A DNA stretch of 64,000 nt from Mycolicibacterium mageritense (GTDB lineage: Bacteria; Actinomycetota; Actinomycetes; Mycobacteriales; Mycobacteriaceae). Shown one piece after another: positions 34,713 through 43,191 of the stretch. Under the pieces are notes generated by a model. That model searched no databases. It was given only the letters and a program-made list of their open reading frames with translations, and had not been told where the DNA came from. Made by a program: the position numbers and the translations under genes. The stretch lies in assembly GCF_010727475.1 (NCBI RefSeq), contig NZ_AP022567.1, forward strand, positions 1,736,001 to 1,800,000, given 5' to 3'. Within the stretch, counting starts at the first letter, position 1. Each line of letters opens with the position of its first letter.

Positions 34713-36124
34713 GTCCGCTCGAAGTAGCGGTGGCGTTCCCAGTCGGTGACCGCCTGCGTGAGAAAGGCTTTCATCTCTCCGCGGCCGACCGTCAACAGAT
34801 GTGCGTGCACCTCGGCGCCCAGCGACGACTTGGCCGTGTCACTGCCCGCGAACAGATCGATCGCCTCGGTCAGCGACGTCGGTAGTTGGGGCAGATCGGT
34901 GCGTGCGTAGCCGTCGCCGTCGATCAATTCAGGGGTCGGGAGGCGACGTTCGATCCCGTCGACACCGGCGGCGATGGCCGCGGCGATGGCGACGTAGGGG
35001 TTGACGTCAGCCCCGGGGATTCGATTCTCCACCCGGCGGTGGGAACCCTCGCCGACCACCCGGAACGACAATGTTCGATTGTCGTTACCACAGGCGACTG
35101 TGGTCGGGGCGAACGAGTTCGGCTGGAATCGTCTGTACGAGTTGAGGTTCGGCGCGTACAGCAGACACATCTCCCGGGCCGCGTCAACCAGTCCGGCGAG
35201 GAAGCCGTCGAACAGTGCGTCGTCACCGAGCGGGGTCGTGCCGTCAGCAGACCACAGGCTGGTATGGATGTGGCACGAGCTCCCGATGCCTGCGGCGTCC
35301 CACTTGGCCATGAACGTGGCGGATTTACCCATGCGCGTCGCGATCGCCTTGACCCCGAACTTGTAGATGAAGTGGCGGTCGGCCATCTCCAGGGCCTCGG
35401 TGTGGGTCAGGTTGATCTCTTGCTGGCCGAGCCCGTATTCGCACGACAGCGCCTCGATCGGCACGCCGGCCAACTCCATCTGTTCGACCACGGCGTCGAT
35501 GAACGATTCGTTCGAGATGGCGACGAGCGGGTCGTAGGCCCCCTGGTACCGCGACGCCGGAGACAGCTCCTGGTAACGCGATTGCCAGCCGTCCTCGTAA
35601 CTCTCCTCGAACAAAAAGAACTCCAGTTCGGAAGCGCACTGGACGGTGGCCCCGTGCTCGGCCAGCCGGGCCAGCTGACGCTTGAGGATCTGCCGCGGCG
35701 CGATTTCGAGCAACGCGCCGTCCGCCAGCACGGGGTCGCAGACCACGAACGCGGTATCGGTCATCCACGGCAAGACCCGCAGCGTGCTCAGATCAGGTTT
35801 CAGATAGCAGTCCGGGCCGCCGTTGCTGAGGCCACCGACGTGCTCGAGGTCGGGGTTCAGGTTCTGCTCGATGTCGAGCTGCCAGACCATCAGCGGGATG
35901 CGGAATGCCGTGTGGTCGCCCACGTGCTCCAAAAAGCGCCGCGCAGGCAGATGCTCACCGAGCGGTCGCCCAATATTGTCGGCTGCGGCCAGGAAAACCT
36001 TGGTTATCCGGCCCGCGTCGACGGCCTCCCGCAGCGCCTGCAGCGACCAGATACCTGCAGGATGCGAAACGCCGTTGGCGCTGAGGCCCGCGGGGGTGAG
36101 CGGCCGGTTGGCGTGAACTGTCAT
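34709..36124 (-). CDS. Glutamine-synthetase-like gamma-glutamyl-amine ligase
   Basis: 471 residues from ATG 36124, after GGAGAACACC; an ATG at 36136 is less likely. GS-fold signs: metal Glu in ASELEFFLFEE, the nucleotide-site loop GSSCHIHTSLW, and NLNSYRRFQPNSF. The adenylylation motif of housekeeping GlnA is absent. This class (PuuA, IpuC, AtdA1) couples glutamate to an amine with ATP. The gamma-glutamyl hydrolase at 45005 and the amine-type permease at 43192 support an amine catabolic role. Confidence 0.88.
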   Translation of the reverse strand: MTVHANRPLTPAGLSANGVSHPAGIWSLQALREAVDAGRITKVFLAAADNIGRPLGEHLPARRFLEHVGDHTAFRIPLMVWQLDIEQNLNPDLEHVGGLSNGGPDCYLKPDLSTLRVLPWMTDTAFVVCDPVLADGALLEIAPRQILKRQLARLAEHGATVQCASELEFFLFEESYEDGWQSRYQELSPASRYQGAYDPLVAISNESFIDAVVEQMELAGVPIEALSCEYGLGQQEINLTHTEALEMADRHFIYKFGVKAIATRMGKSATFMAKWDAAGIGSSCHIHTSLWSADGTTPLGDDALFDGFLAGLVDAAREMCLLYAPNLNSYRRFQPNSFAPTTVACGNDNRTLSFRVVGEGSHRRVENRIPGADVNPYVAIAAAIAAGVDGIERRLPTPELIDGDGYARTDLPQLPTSLTEAIDLFAGSDTAKSSLGAEVHAHLLTVGRGEMKAFLTQAVTDWERHRYFERT

Positions 36125-36138
36125 GGTGTTCTCCAAAC

Positions 36139-36161
36139 TAAAGCGCTATTGGTCTACTTTA
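36139..36161. promoter_or_regulatory. Candidate GntR operator in front of the ligase gene
   Basis: TAAAG-13 bp-CTTTA with internal GCGCTATTGG, 15 bp upstream of the ligase ATG. The first 14 bases match the site at 44902 at 12 positions. A separate internal promoter for the ligase gene is therefore likely. Confidence 0.5.
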
Positions 36162-36223
36162 TATTTCTTTTATGAGATGGGTCAAGCGTTCACGCGGTTG
36201 CAGGCGCCCGCGATATCGGCCTG

Positions 36224-37702
36224 TCATGTCCGCGAAATGGCGATCCGCCGTAACAATTTGGTGGCCAGGATGTAGGTGCTCGGGCTGGCCGGCCATTGTG
36301 AGATGACCTTTCCGGCGCGGTTGCTGCCGGCCCGGAAGTAGCTTTCGGTGACCGCCCACACAGTCTTGGCCAGGCGGCTCTGGACCCAGTCGTTGTAGAT
36401 GTAGAAGGCCGATCGGCGGACCTCTACACGCCGCTTCCCTTCGCGGGCGGCCCGCGCGACCGCAGCTGCGGCGAAGTCGGCCTGCGCCTCGTAGAACGCT
36501 ACCAGCGGAACGACGTTGGTGTTCGGCCCGAACATGATGAAGAAGTTCGGGAAACCGGGCACCATCATGCCCAGGAAGGCCTCGGCGCCATCCGTCCAGG
36601 CGTCGTGCAGATCGGCGCCGTTCTCTCCGATGACCTGGTAGGTACTCAGGTACTTGTGCGCCTGGAACCCGGTGGCCAGCACGATCATGTCAAGTTGGTG
36701 CTCCTCGCCGTTGGCATCGATGGCGCCGCGGGCGGACAGCCCCTTCACCGCATGCGGAACCAGCCTGACGGTGGAGCTCTTGAGCGCCTGGTAGTAGGTG
36801 TCGCTGATCACGGTCCGACGGCCTTCCATGGGAAAGTCGGGTGTCAGCACGTCGAGCAGATCTGGCCGGTCGGCCATCTCCTGATGCAGATAGGCCAGTG
36901 CCGCATTGCGGCGTTTTCCGTTGAGATGCCGGTCTTCCCGGGCATGACGAGCCTGGTGCTGGCGCAGGTCGTATTGCAGCCACAGCCGCAGGCGCCTATA
37001 CGCATACACCGGCGCAAGCTTGTTGAGCCGGCGCTCGAGCGGAGTGAAATCCCTTGCCTGCTTGGGCAGCATCCAGTTGGGCTCGATCTGGAACACGGTG
37101 ACCGCGGAGGCCACCTTCTCAGCCTCGGTGACCACCTGAACGGCAGACGAGCCGGTGCCCAAGATCCCGACCGATTTGCCGGCCATGTCCAGACCGTCCC
37201 GCCACTCCGAGGTGTGGCAGATCGGGCCGCCGAAGTCGTGGTTCTCCCGGACGAACGCCGGTTTCGCCGGGGTGTTCAGGAACCCGACGGCGCTGATGAC
37301 GTAGTCGAATCGCCCGTGGTCAACCTGGGATCCAGTCGACACGGTGTAATCCTGCCGTTCGTCGGACCACTGCACATATCGGACCTCCTCGTTGAAGAGC
37401 ATGTGCGGCACCAGGTTCCACTTGTTCGCCACATAGTGCAGGTAGCCGAGCAACTCGCTCCAGCCGGCGTGGGTACGGGTCCAGTCATACCGCTCGAACG
37501 AGAACGAGTAGATGTGGGATTCGAGGTCGACCTCGGCCCCGGGATAGGTGTTGTGCCGCCACGTCCCGCCCAGCCCTCGGGACCGTTCGAAGATGACGAA
37601 GTCGTCGATACCACGCTTCTTGAGCGCGACTGCCGCCGCGATCCCGCTGAAACCGGCACCGATGACTGCCACCCGGGGACGGAACTTCCGATTCACATTC
37701 AT
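36224..37702 (-). CDS. Flavin-containing (Baeyer-Villiger type) monooxygenase
   Basis: 492 residues from ATG 37702. First Rossmann motif VAVIGAGFSGIAAAVAL, second GILGTGSSAVQVV. The Baeyer-Villiger fingerprint FxGxxxHxxxW is exact in FGGPICHTSEW, about residue 163. It inserts oxygen next to a ketone, giving an ester or lactone, with NADPH and O2. The esterase at 38501 in the same run could split the product. Confidence 0.92.
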   Translation of the reverse strand: MNVNRKFRPRVAVIGAGFSGIAAAVALKKRGIDDFVIFERSRGLGGTWRHNTYPGAEVDLESHIYSFSFERYDWTRTHAGWSELLGYLHYVANKWNLVPHMLFNEEVRYVQWSDERQDYTVSTGSQVDHGRFDYVISAVGFLNTPAKPAFVRENHDFGGPICHTSEWRDGLDMAGKSVGILGTGSSAVQVVTEAEKVASAVTVFQIEPNWMLPKQARDFTPLERRLNKLAPVYAYRRLRLWLQYDLRQHQARHAREDRHLNGKRRNAALAYLHQEMADRPDLLDVLTPDFPMEGRRTVISDTYYQALKSSTVRLVPHAVKGLSARGAIDANGEEHQLDMIVLATGFQAHKYLSTYQVIGENGADLHDAWTDGAEAFLGMMVPGFPNFFIMFGPNTNVVPLVAFYEAQADFAAAAVARAAREGKRRVEVRRSAFYIYNDWVQSRLAKTVWAVTESYFRAGSNRAGKVISQWPASPSTYILATKLLRRIAISRT

Positions 37703-37763
37703 GCAGATCACCTGCCTTCGATAGTTGTTGTCGACTAAAGGATTCCGGACCGCCTTGTCCGAT

Positions 37764-38504
37764 TCATCTGAGCTGGGCCGACCATCCGCCGTCGACGACG
37801 AGTTCGGTTGCGGTGATGAATCCCGCGTCGCCCGACAGCAGGAATGCCGTGGCGTTGGCGACATCAACGGGCATTCCCAAACGGCCCAACGGTGTTCGTT
37901 GCTCCATGCTTGATCGCCGCTCCGGCGAGCGCTCGTAGAGCGGGGATATCATCGGCGTCAGAACCGCTCCTGGGCACACCGTGTTGCACCGAATCCCCTC
38001 GGGCGCAAGCTGTACCGCCATCGACCGCACCAATGACACAACGGCGGCCTTGCTCGCCTGATAGGCATCCAGCGGCGAGTCCATGGTGCGCAGGCCTGCC
38101 AGGCTGGCGATGTTGACGATGCTCCTGCCCCGCCCGTTGCGCAGGTGCGGCAACGCAGCGACGGTGAGGCGGCGCAGCGCGTGCAGGTTGACACCCATGG
38201 TCATGTGCCATGCCTCTTCGTCATTGCTGTCGAATATCGATCCGTCGCGGTCGAAGAACGCCATGCCCGCGGCATTCACCAGATAATCGAGGCCGGTCTC
38301 GCCGAGCGGGGTGAACAGCGGGTCGAAGCCCGAGTCGGCGGCGAGCAAATCCAAACGCACATAGGTCACGTTGGCGGCAGGGGTGTGATCCGTATCCGAA
38401 GCGACGTCGGTCGCCACGACCCGAACGCCATCGGCCAACAGCCGAGCCACTATGGCGCTGCCGATGCCACCGTTCGCTCCAGTGACGAGAGCTGTCGGCC
38501 TCAT
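37764..38504 (-). CDS. SDR-family oxidoreductase
   Basis: 246 residues from ATG 38504, which overlaps the esterase stop (ATGA). Cofactor motif TGANGGIG, NAAG, and active-site Tyr/Lys in YQASK. Classical SDR of about 250 residues; probably oxidises an alcohol to the ketone used by the adjacent Baeyer-Villiger enzyme. Confidence 0.9.
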   Translation of the reverse strand: MRPTALVTGANGGIGSAIVARLLADGVRVVATDVASDTDHTPAANVTYVRLDLLAADSGFDPLFTPLGETGLDYLVNAAGMAFFDRDGSIFDSNDEEAWHMTMGVNLHALRRLTVAALPHLRNGRGRSIVNIASLAGLRTMDSPLDAYQASKAAVVSLVRSMAVQLAPEGIRCNTVCPGAVLTPMISPLYERSPERRSSMEQRTPLGRLGMPVDVANATAFLLSGDAGFITATELVVDGGWSAQLR

Positions 38505-39454
38505 GTCGGCGTCCCGAGGTGAGGCCGCAGGGCATGGGCGAGACGGTCCGCGGCGAACTGCATGGCTTCGGTTGCAAGCGGGAAGATCTCGTCGAGCCCA
38601 AAGAATCCGTGGATCATTCCCGCGTATTCCCGCGTCGTCGTCGGCACGTCCGCGGCACTTAGGGCCTCCGCGAGCAGCAGGCCTTGCGGCTTGATCGGAT
38701 CGCACTCGGCGAGAATCACGGTTGCCTCGGGCAGGCCGGCCAGGTCGGCGTTCAGCAGTGTCATCCGCGGATCCGCATGATCCGCCTGGGCGGTGAGGTA
38801 ATTGGCTTGGTGCCAGAGACATTCGTCGCGTTCCAGCATCACGCCCTGGTAGCGATCGTCGAATCCGATAGTGAGATCGGTCGTCGATGCCGGATACACC
38901 AGCAACTGGTGGCGCACGGCGGGGGCCAGCTCGGCATCCCTCGCATGGATTGCGACCGCACAGGCCAAGTTGCCGCCCGCGCTGTCCCCGGCCACAGCGA
39001 CCCGCTGGGTATCGATGCCGAGGTCCGCGACGGTAGGTGTGTCAAGGGCCCACAGCAGCGCGTCAATCGCGTCGTCGACGGCGACCGGGAATCGGTGTTC
39101 GGGCCCGCGCCGATAATCCACCGACAGCACAGCCGAGCCTGCGGCATTGGCCAGCAGTCGCGTTGTGACGTCGTGGGAGTCGATGCTGCCCATCAACCAG
39201 CCGCCACCGTGGTAGTACACGGTCAGCGGGAGCTCTCCGGCGGAATCCGGCAGATACACCCGGCCACGGATCCGTGCACCGTCACGCGTCGGGATCGTCA
39301 CGTCGACGTCGTGTGCAACGGTCGGCTTGGCCAGGCCCGCGAAGGCCGCTTCGAAGTTCTCCCGGGCGATGGCGACGGGCAGCAGGTGAGCATTGGGACG
39401 GCCGGACGCGCGAGCGTCGTCGAGCATCTTCTGCGCTGTCGGATCGATGGGCAT
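38501..39454 (-). CDS. Alpha/beta hydrolase esterase (HSL family)
   Basis: 317 residues from ATG 39454, after AAAGGACTCATCCG. HGGG (YYHGGGWLMG), Ser in GDSAGGNLAC, Asp in CDPIKPQG, His in MIHGFFG. Cytoplasmic. Likely cleaves the ester made by the monooxygenase two genes downstream. Confidence 0.9.
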   Translation of the reverse strand: MPIDPTAQKMLDDARASGRPNAHLLPVAIARENFEAAFAGLAKPTVAHDVDVTIPTRDGARIRGRVYLPDSAGELPLTVYYHGGGWLMGSIDSHDVTTRLLANAAGSAVLSVDYRRGPEHRFPVAVDDAIDALLWALDTPTVADLGIDTQRVAVAGDSAGGNLACAVAIHARDAELAPAVRHQLLVYPASTTDLTIGFDDRYQGVMLERDECLWHQANYLTAQADHADPRMTLLNADLAGLPEATVILAECDPIKPQGLLLAEALSAADVPTTTREYAGMIHGFFGLDEIFPLATEAMQFAADRLAHALRPHLGTPT

Positions 39455-39504
39455 CGGATGAGTCCTTTCTTTCGGGGCATGGTGTCGGCGTGGTGCGGCA
39501 ACGA

Positions 39505-40263
39505 TCAGGTGAGCGCCAATCCCCCGTCGACACACAGCTCCGAGCCGGTGAGATAGGCGGCTTGGTCGCTGAGCAGAAAGCCCACCGCGGAAGCGATCTC
39601 AGCGGGTTGAGCCCACCTGCCGGCGACCGTTCGGGCCGCCAACTGCGAGGGGAGCGTCGAGGTGTCGCCGTGTTCCGCGGCCATCGGGGTGGCGACGAAT
39701 CCCGGTGCGACGCTGTTCACCCGGACGCGCGGACCCAACGCCCTGGCCGCGGTGCGGGTCAGCATCGCAAGCGCCGCCTTCGACGCCGCATAGTGCGGAT
39801 TCGGGTCCGGGTTGGTGAGCGCAATAACCCGGTTCGCCTCCATCGAGGTGATGTTGACGACGGCGGCCGGATCGCTTGCGGCCAGCAGGTCGGTGCTCGC
39901 ATCGATCACGTTGTAGGCACCGACAAGGTTGACCTCCAGAACCGACCGCCACTGATCGACGCCGACCCCGCGAAACCCGGTGTGCGCCGGAATGCCCGCG
40001 CAGTTGACCACATAGCTCAGCCGGCCGTCCGGAAAGGCGCGGTGCAGCGCCGCCCGCACCGCCGCGCGGTCACGCACGTCGACGGCTTCCCGGACCGTCA
40101 GTGGGTCCGCACCGGGAGAACGGTCGTCTCGCAGATCCAATGCGAGCGTGCGGATTCCGGCCTGCACGAGCAGGTCGACGGTCGCCGCTCCGATGCCGGA
40201 CGCGGCCCCCGTCACCACCGCGTTGGTGCCGCCGTACGTCAATGTCGTCGATCGTGCGGTCAT
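39505..40263 (-). CDS. SDR-family oxidoreductase
   Basis: 252 residues, ATGA-coupled to the DUF1116 gene. Cofactor motif TGAASGIG, then DLRDD (NAD-type acidic end of beta-2), NCAG, and active site YAASK. Typical alcohol/ketone dehydrogenase. It is the third SDR-containing step of the operon counted from the promoter (after the SDR at 41525 and the DUF1116 gene). Confidence 0.9.
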   Translation of the reverse strand: MTARSTTLTYGGTNAVVTGAASGIGAATVDLLVQAGIRTLALDLRDDRSPGADPLTVREAVDVRDRAAVRAALHRAFPDGRLSYVVNCAGIPAHTGFRGVGVDQWRSVLEVNLVGAYNVIDASTDLLAASDPAAVVNITSMEANRVIALTNPDPNPHYAASKAALAMLTRTAARALGPRVRVNSVAPGFVATPMAAEHGDTSTLPSQLAARTVAGRWAQPAEIASAVGFLLSDQAAYLTGSELCVDGGLALT

Positions 40264-41528
40264 GATGCCCCGTATCGGCGCGTGTGTTCGGTCATGGCGT
40301 CGGTGAAGCATTCCTGGGGTGCGCGGATCACCCCGGCGCCGATCTGGCCGCCGTCGCGTCCGGCGAGGCCGACGTCCATGACGGGCAGGATGCCGGTGTC
40401 GAGGACTTTGCGGGCGTCGATGCCGGTGGGGGTGCCGCGGAATCCGAACAGCGGGATGCGGTAGGTGCTGTTCTCGCCGTGGGTGATGGCATACATCTCG
40501 CGGTTGCGTTCGATCATGATCTCCGGGGAACCGCCCTGGTATTCCTGCAGTGACAGTGCGCAGGCTTGGGCGAAGCCGCCGAGTCCGATGGTTTCGGTGA
40601 TCGGGGATTCCCCGCCCATCCAGGTGATCTCGTCCTCGGTGTGCCCGGCGAACAGTTTGCCCTGGTGGATGGGTGGTGGTCCCTGGAACCAGGTGTCGCC
40701 GAGCCCGGCGAGTTTGATGGCAAAACCGCGGCAGGAGAACGCCATGGCCGAGACCAGGGTGGAGCCCGGCTCGACCATCGCATCGGCGCAGGCCTTGGCC
40801 GCGGCCATCGACAACCGCAGGAAGAAGTAGTCGTTGTCGGCCAGGTGCAGCAGTGTCTCGCGGACACCGGGCACCCGGGCTTCGACCATGTCCAGGATCG
40901 CGGGCAGGATCTCGCGGTTGAACAGGATCGAGGCGGCCGCGTTGCGGCTGTGCACCTCGTCGCCCATGCGCAGGGCGCGCGCGATCAACGGTTTGAGCGC
41001 GATGCCGCCGTGGCGGCGGATCGCCTCGCCCACCACCGGGGCCAGCACGGTGTTGACATGCAGCAGCCGCTCGCGCACGCCGTCGTCGTAGCAGCCGTAG
41101 TTGAGCCGGCGGGGTTCCTTGCCTTCGTAGAAGTTGCAGAACCCGAGGTTGCCGTGGGTGCGGTTCTCGACGACGAACACCGGCATCGACGCGGTGTAGA
41201 TCCCGGCCAGCGAGCCCACCGCACTGTAGTCGTGGCAGCCCCCGACCGCGATCTCCCCGGACGCGAAACCCGCGATGGCGTCGTCGCGGGTGCCGGCCAG
41301 GCCCTCGAACAGGGCGCCGCCGATGAGGGCTTCGCGTTGCCCGCCGGTGTAGGCCGACCACGGCATCGGCGCCCCCGAGGTCAGCACCAGGTTGTCGCGA
41401 AACCCGGGCAGGACCTCGCGCGCCGGTGCCACGTCGATGACCCAGGGGTCGGCCGCGTCGAGGCGGGCGAACGCGGTCGCATTGGCGGCGTCGACGTCGA
41501 GTGCGGTGGTGTCGAGGTGGGTGCTCAC
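40260..41528 (-). CDS. DUF1116 (YlbE/AllG-like) protein
   Basis: 422 residues, coupled by 4-bp overlaps to an SDR on each side. Conserved blocks NRTHGNLGFCNFYEG, PRRLNYGCYDDGV and LKPLIARALRMGDEVHSRNA, typical of DUF1116. The best-known member (AllG of E. coli) is a subunit of oxamate carbamoyltransferase together with AllF and AllH. No AllF/FdrA or AllH gene is present here, so this is an orphan member with a different job, perhaps acting on an acyl or carbamoyl intermediate. Confidence 0.82.
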   Translation of the reverse strand: MSTHLDTTALDVDAANATAFARLDAADPWVIDVAPAREVLPGFRDNLVLTSGAPMPWSAYTGGQREALIGGALFEGLAGTRDDAIAGFASGEIAVGGCHDYSAVGSLAGIYTASMPVFVVENRTHGNLGFCNFYEGKEPRRLNYGCYDDGVRERLLHVNTVLAPVVGEAIRRHGGIALKPLIARALRMGDEVHSRNAAASILFNREILPAILDMVEARVPGVRETLLHLADNDYFFLRLSMAAAKACADAMVEPGSTLVSAMAFSCRGFAIKLAGLGDTWFQGPPPIHQGKLFAGHTEDEITWMGGESPITETIGLGGFAQACALSLQEYQGGSPEIMIERNREMYAITHGENSTYRIPLFGFRGTPTGIDARKVLDTGILPVMDVGLAGRDGGQIGAGVIRAPQECFTDAMTEHTRRYGAS

Positions 41529-42247
41529 CAGGCCACCACGCCGCCGTCGACGAGCAGGGTCTGGGCGGTGATGAACGACGCCCGCGGGGACAGCATGAAC
41601 TCGACGGCCTCGGCGACCTCTTCGGGTTCGCCGATGCGTTTGAGCATGGCGTAGCTCGCGCTGATCTCCTCGCCGCCGGAGACCCGGGCCATCGACGGGC
41701 TCATCGGGGCGCGGATCACTCCCGGGGCGATGTTGTTGACCCGGATACCGCGCGGGGCCAGTTCCTCGGCCAGATACCGGGTGTAGGCCGCGATGCCGGC
41801 CTTGGTGGCGCCGTACACCGACGCACCCCGGAACCGGCCGAAGTGTCCGGTCAACGACCCGATGTTGACGATCGCGCTGCCCTCGCCCAACAACGGCGCC
41901 ACCACATCGGTCACCCGCGCCATCCCGGCGATGTTCACCTGGAACATCAACTCCAGCTTCGCCTCATCCAACTCACCGAGAAACGAATCCCTAAGAATCC
42001 CAGCACAGTTCACCAACCCGGCCAGCGTCTCACCATCAGCCACCACCGAACCCACCGCACTTTGCACACTCTCCCGATCAGCCACGTCCATGGCGACGAC
42101 ATCCATATGGCCGTCACTGAAATCATTGGCTCGCAAGGCATCAGGAAGGTCCGCGGCGATCGGCCGGTAGCCACTGCCGACCAGTCGTCGACAGATGGCC
42201 TGGCCTATTACACCGGCTCCACCGGTGACAATGACCTTGTCTCCCAT
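41525..42247 (-). CDS. SDR-family oxidoreductase, first gene of the leftward run
   Basis: 240 residues from ATG 42247, placed 6 bp after GAGAGGAG; the ATG at 42253 sits too close to that site. Cofactor motif TGGAGVIG, NCAG, active site YGATK, closing VDGG. Begins the nine-gene leftward run that ends at 33744. Separated by 200 bp from the divergent GntR gene. Confidence 0.9.
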   Translation of the reverse strand: MGDKVIVTGGAGVIGQAICRRLVGSGYRPIAADLPDALRANDFSDGHMDVVAMDVADRESVQSAVGSVVADGETLAGLVNCAGILRDSFLGELDEAKLELMFQVNIAGMARVTDVVAPLLGEGSAIVNIGSLTGHFGRFRGASVYGATKAGIAAYTRYLAEELAPRGIRVNNIAPGVIRAPMSPSMARVSGGEEISASYAMLKRIGEPEEVAEAVEFMLSPRASFITAQTLLVDGGVVAW

Positions 42248-42302
42248 CGTCATCTCCTCTCGAATCGTGCTGCGGTGCGAATCAGTTTGCGCCCTAAACA
42301 GC

Positions 42303-42319
42303 TAAAGGTCAACTCTTTA
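42303..42319. promoter_or_regulatory. Candidate GntR operator between divergent genes
   Basis: TAAAG-GTCAACT-CTTTA, an inverted repeat with 5-bp arms in the SDR/GntR intergenic region. A further half-site GCTAAAG is at 42411. The arms match those at 36139 and 44902, although the spacing differs (7, 13 and 15 bp). Confidence 0.45.
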
Positions 42320-42447
42320 ACCCTTATCTGCTGCGATTCCGGACGGCTCCAGGCTTTCGACCATGTGGTCCATTGAGTGGTTCAAATGCGGTTTTGCCCG
42401 GCCCCGTCGGCTAAAGTCGAGGTAGGAGACAGAAAGCAGGTCTGAAA

Positions 42448-43191
42448 ATGACAAGCTCGGCAGGCATAGAACTGACCCGTGTACGGCAGATTCCTGCCCA
42501 CGAACTGGTGGTCGAACAGATACGCCGGGCCCTCGAACTCGGCAGGTTCAAGCCGGGCGACAAGCTTCCGACCGAACGGGAACTCTCGGAGATGCTCGAC
42601 GTCTCCCGCACCGTGTTACGTGCGGCGATGACGATTCTCGACCGCGAAGGCCTGGTGTCGGTGCGCCGCGGGCGCAACGGCGGTGTCACGGCCCTGGCGC
42701 CGCGCCGGGACGACGCGGCCGCCCGGCAGGCACTGCGCGAGAACCGCGTCTCGCTGGGCAACGCCTTCGACTACCGCGTCGTCGTCGAATCAGGAGCGGC
42801 CAGGCTGGCTGCCCAGCGCCGACGCACTGCCGATGTCACCCAGTTGCGCAAGATGCTGGCCGCGATGGACGCTCACATCGCCCGGGCGCAAGAGGACGAC
42901 CAGTCACCGCACCTGGTCACCGAGTGGCAGTCACTGGATTCGGCATTTCATCTCAAGATCGCCGAATCCTGCCGCAACGAGTACTTCTTCGATGCTGTCG
43001 CCCAAGCGCGCCGCGCGATGTGGTTACCAGTCGGTGCGATCTTTCATCACGTCGAACCGAACGCCAACGACTACCACGATTCGATCGTCGACGCGATCGA
43101 GGACCGGGACGAGGACCGCGCGGCCGCGATGATGACCGAACACATCAACTCGACCCGCCACACTCTCGAATCGTGGCTGCGCCGGCGGTAG
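42448..43191 (+). CDS. FadR-subfamily GntR transcriptional regulator
   Basis: 247 residues. N-terminal winged HTH (LPTERELSEMLDVSRTVLRA) and an all-helical FCD ligand domain with the metal-site pattern D...H...H (LDSAFHLKIAESC; the last His in MTEHINSTRH). Members sense organic acids or acyl compounds. It stands between the leftward run and the permease and is the likely regulator of the whole island. Its stop is directly followed by the permease stop on the other strand (no gap). Confidence 0.9.
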   Translation: MTSSAGIELTRVRQIPAHELVVEQIRRALELGRFKPGDKLPTERELSEMLDVSRTVLRAAMTILDREGLVSVRRGRNGGVTALAPRRDDAAARQALRENRVSLGNAFDYRVVVESGAARLAAQRRRTADVTQLRKMLAAMDAHIARAQEDDQSPHLVTEWQSLDSAFHLKIAESCRNEYFFDAVAQARRAMWLPVGAIFHHVEPNANDYHDSIVDAIEDRDEDRAAAMMTEHINSTRHTLESWLRRR

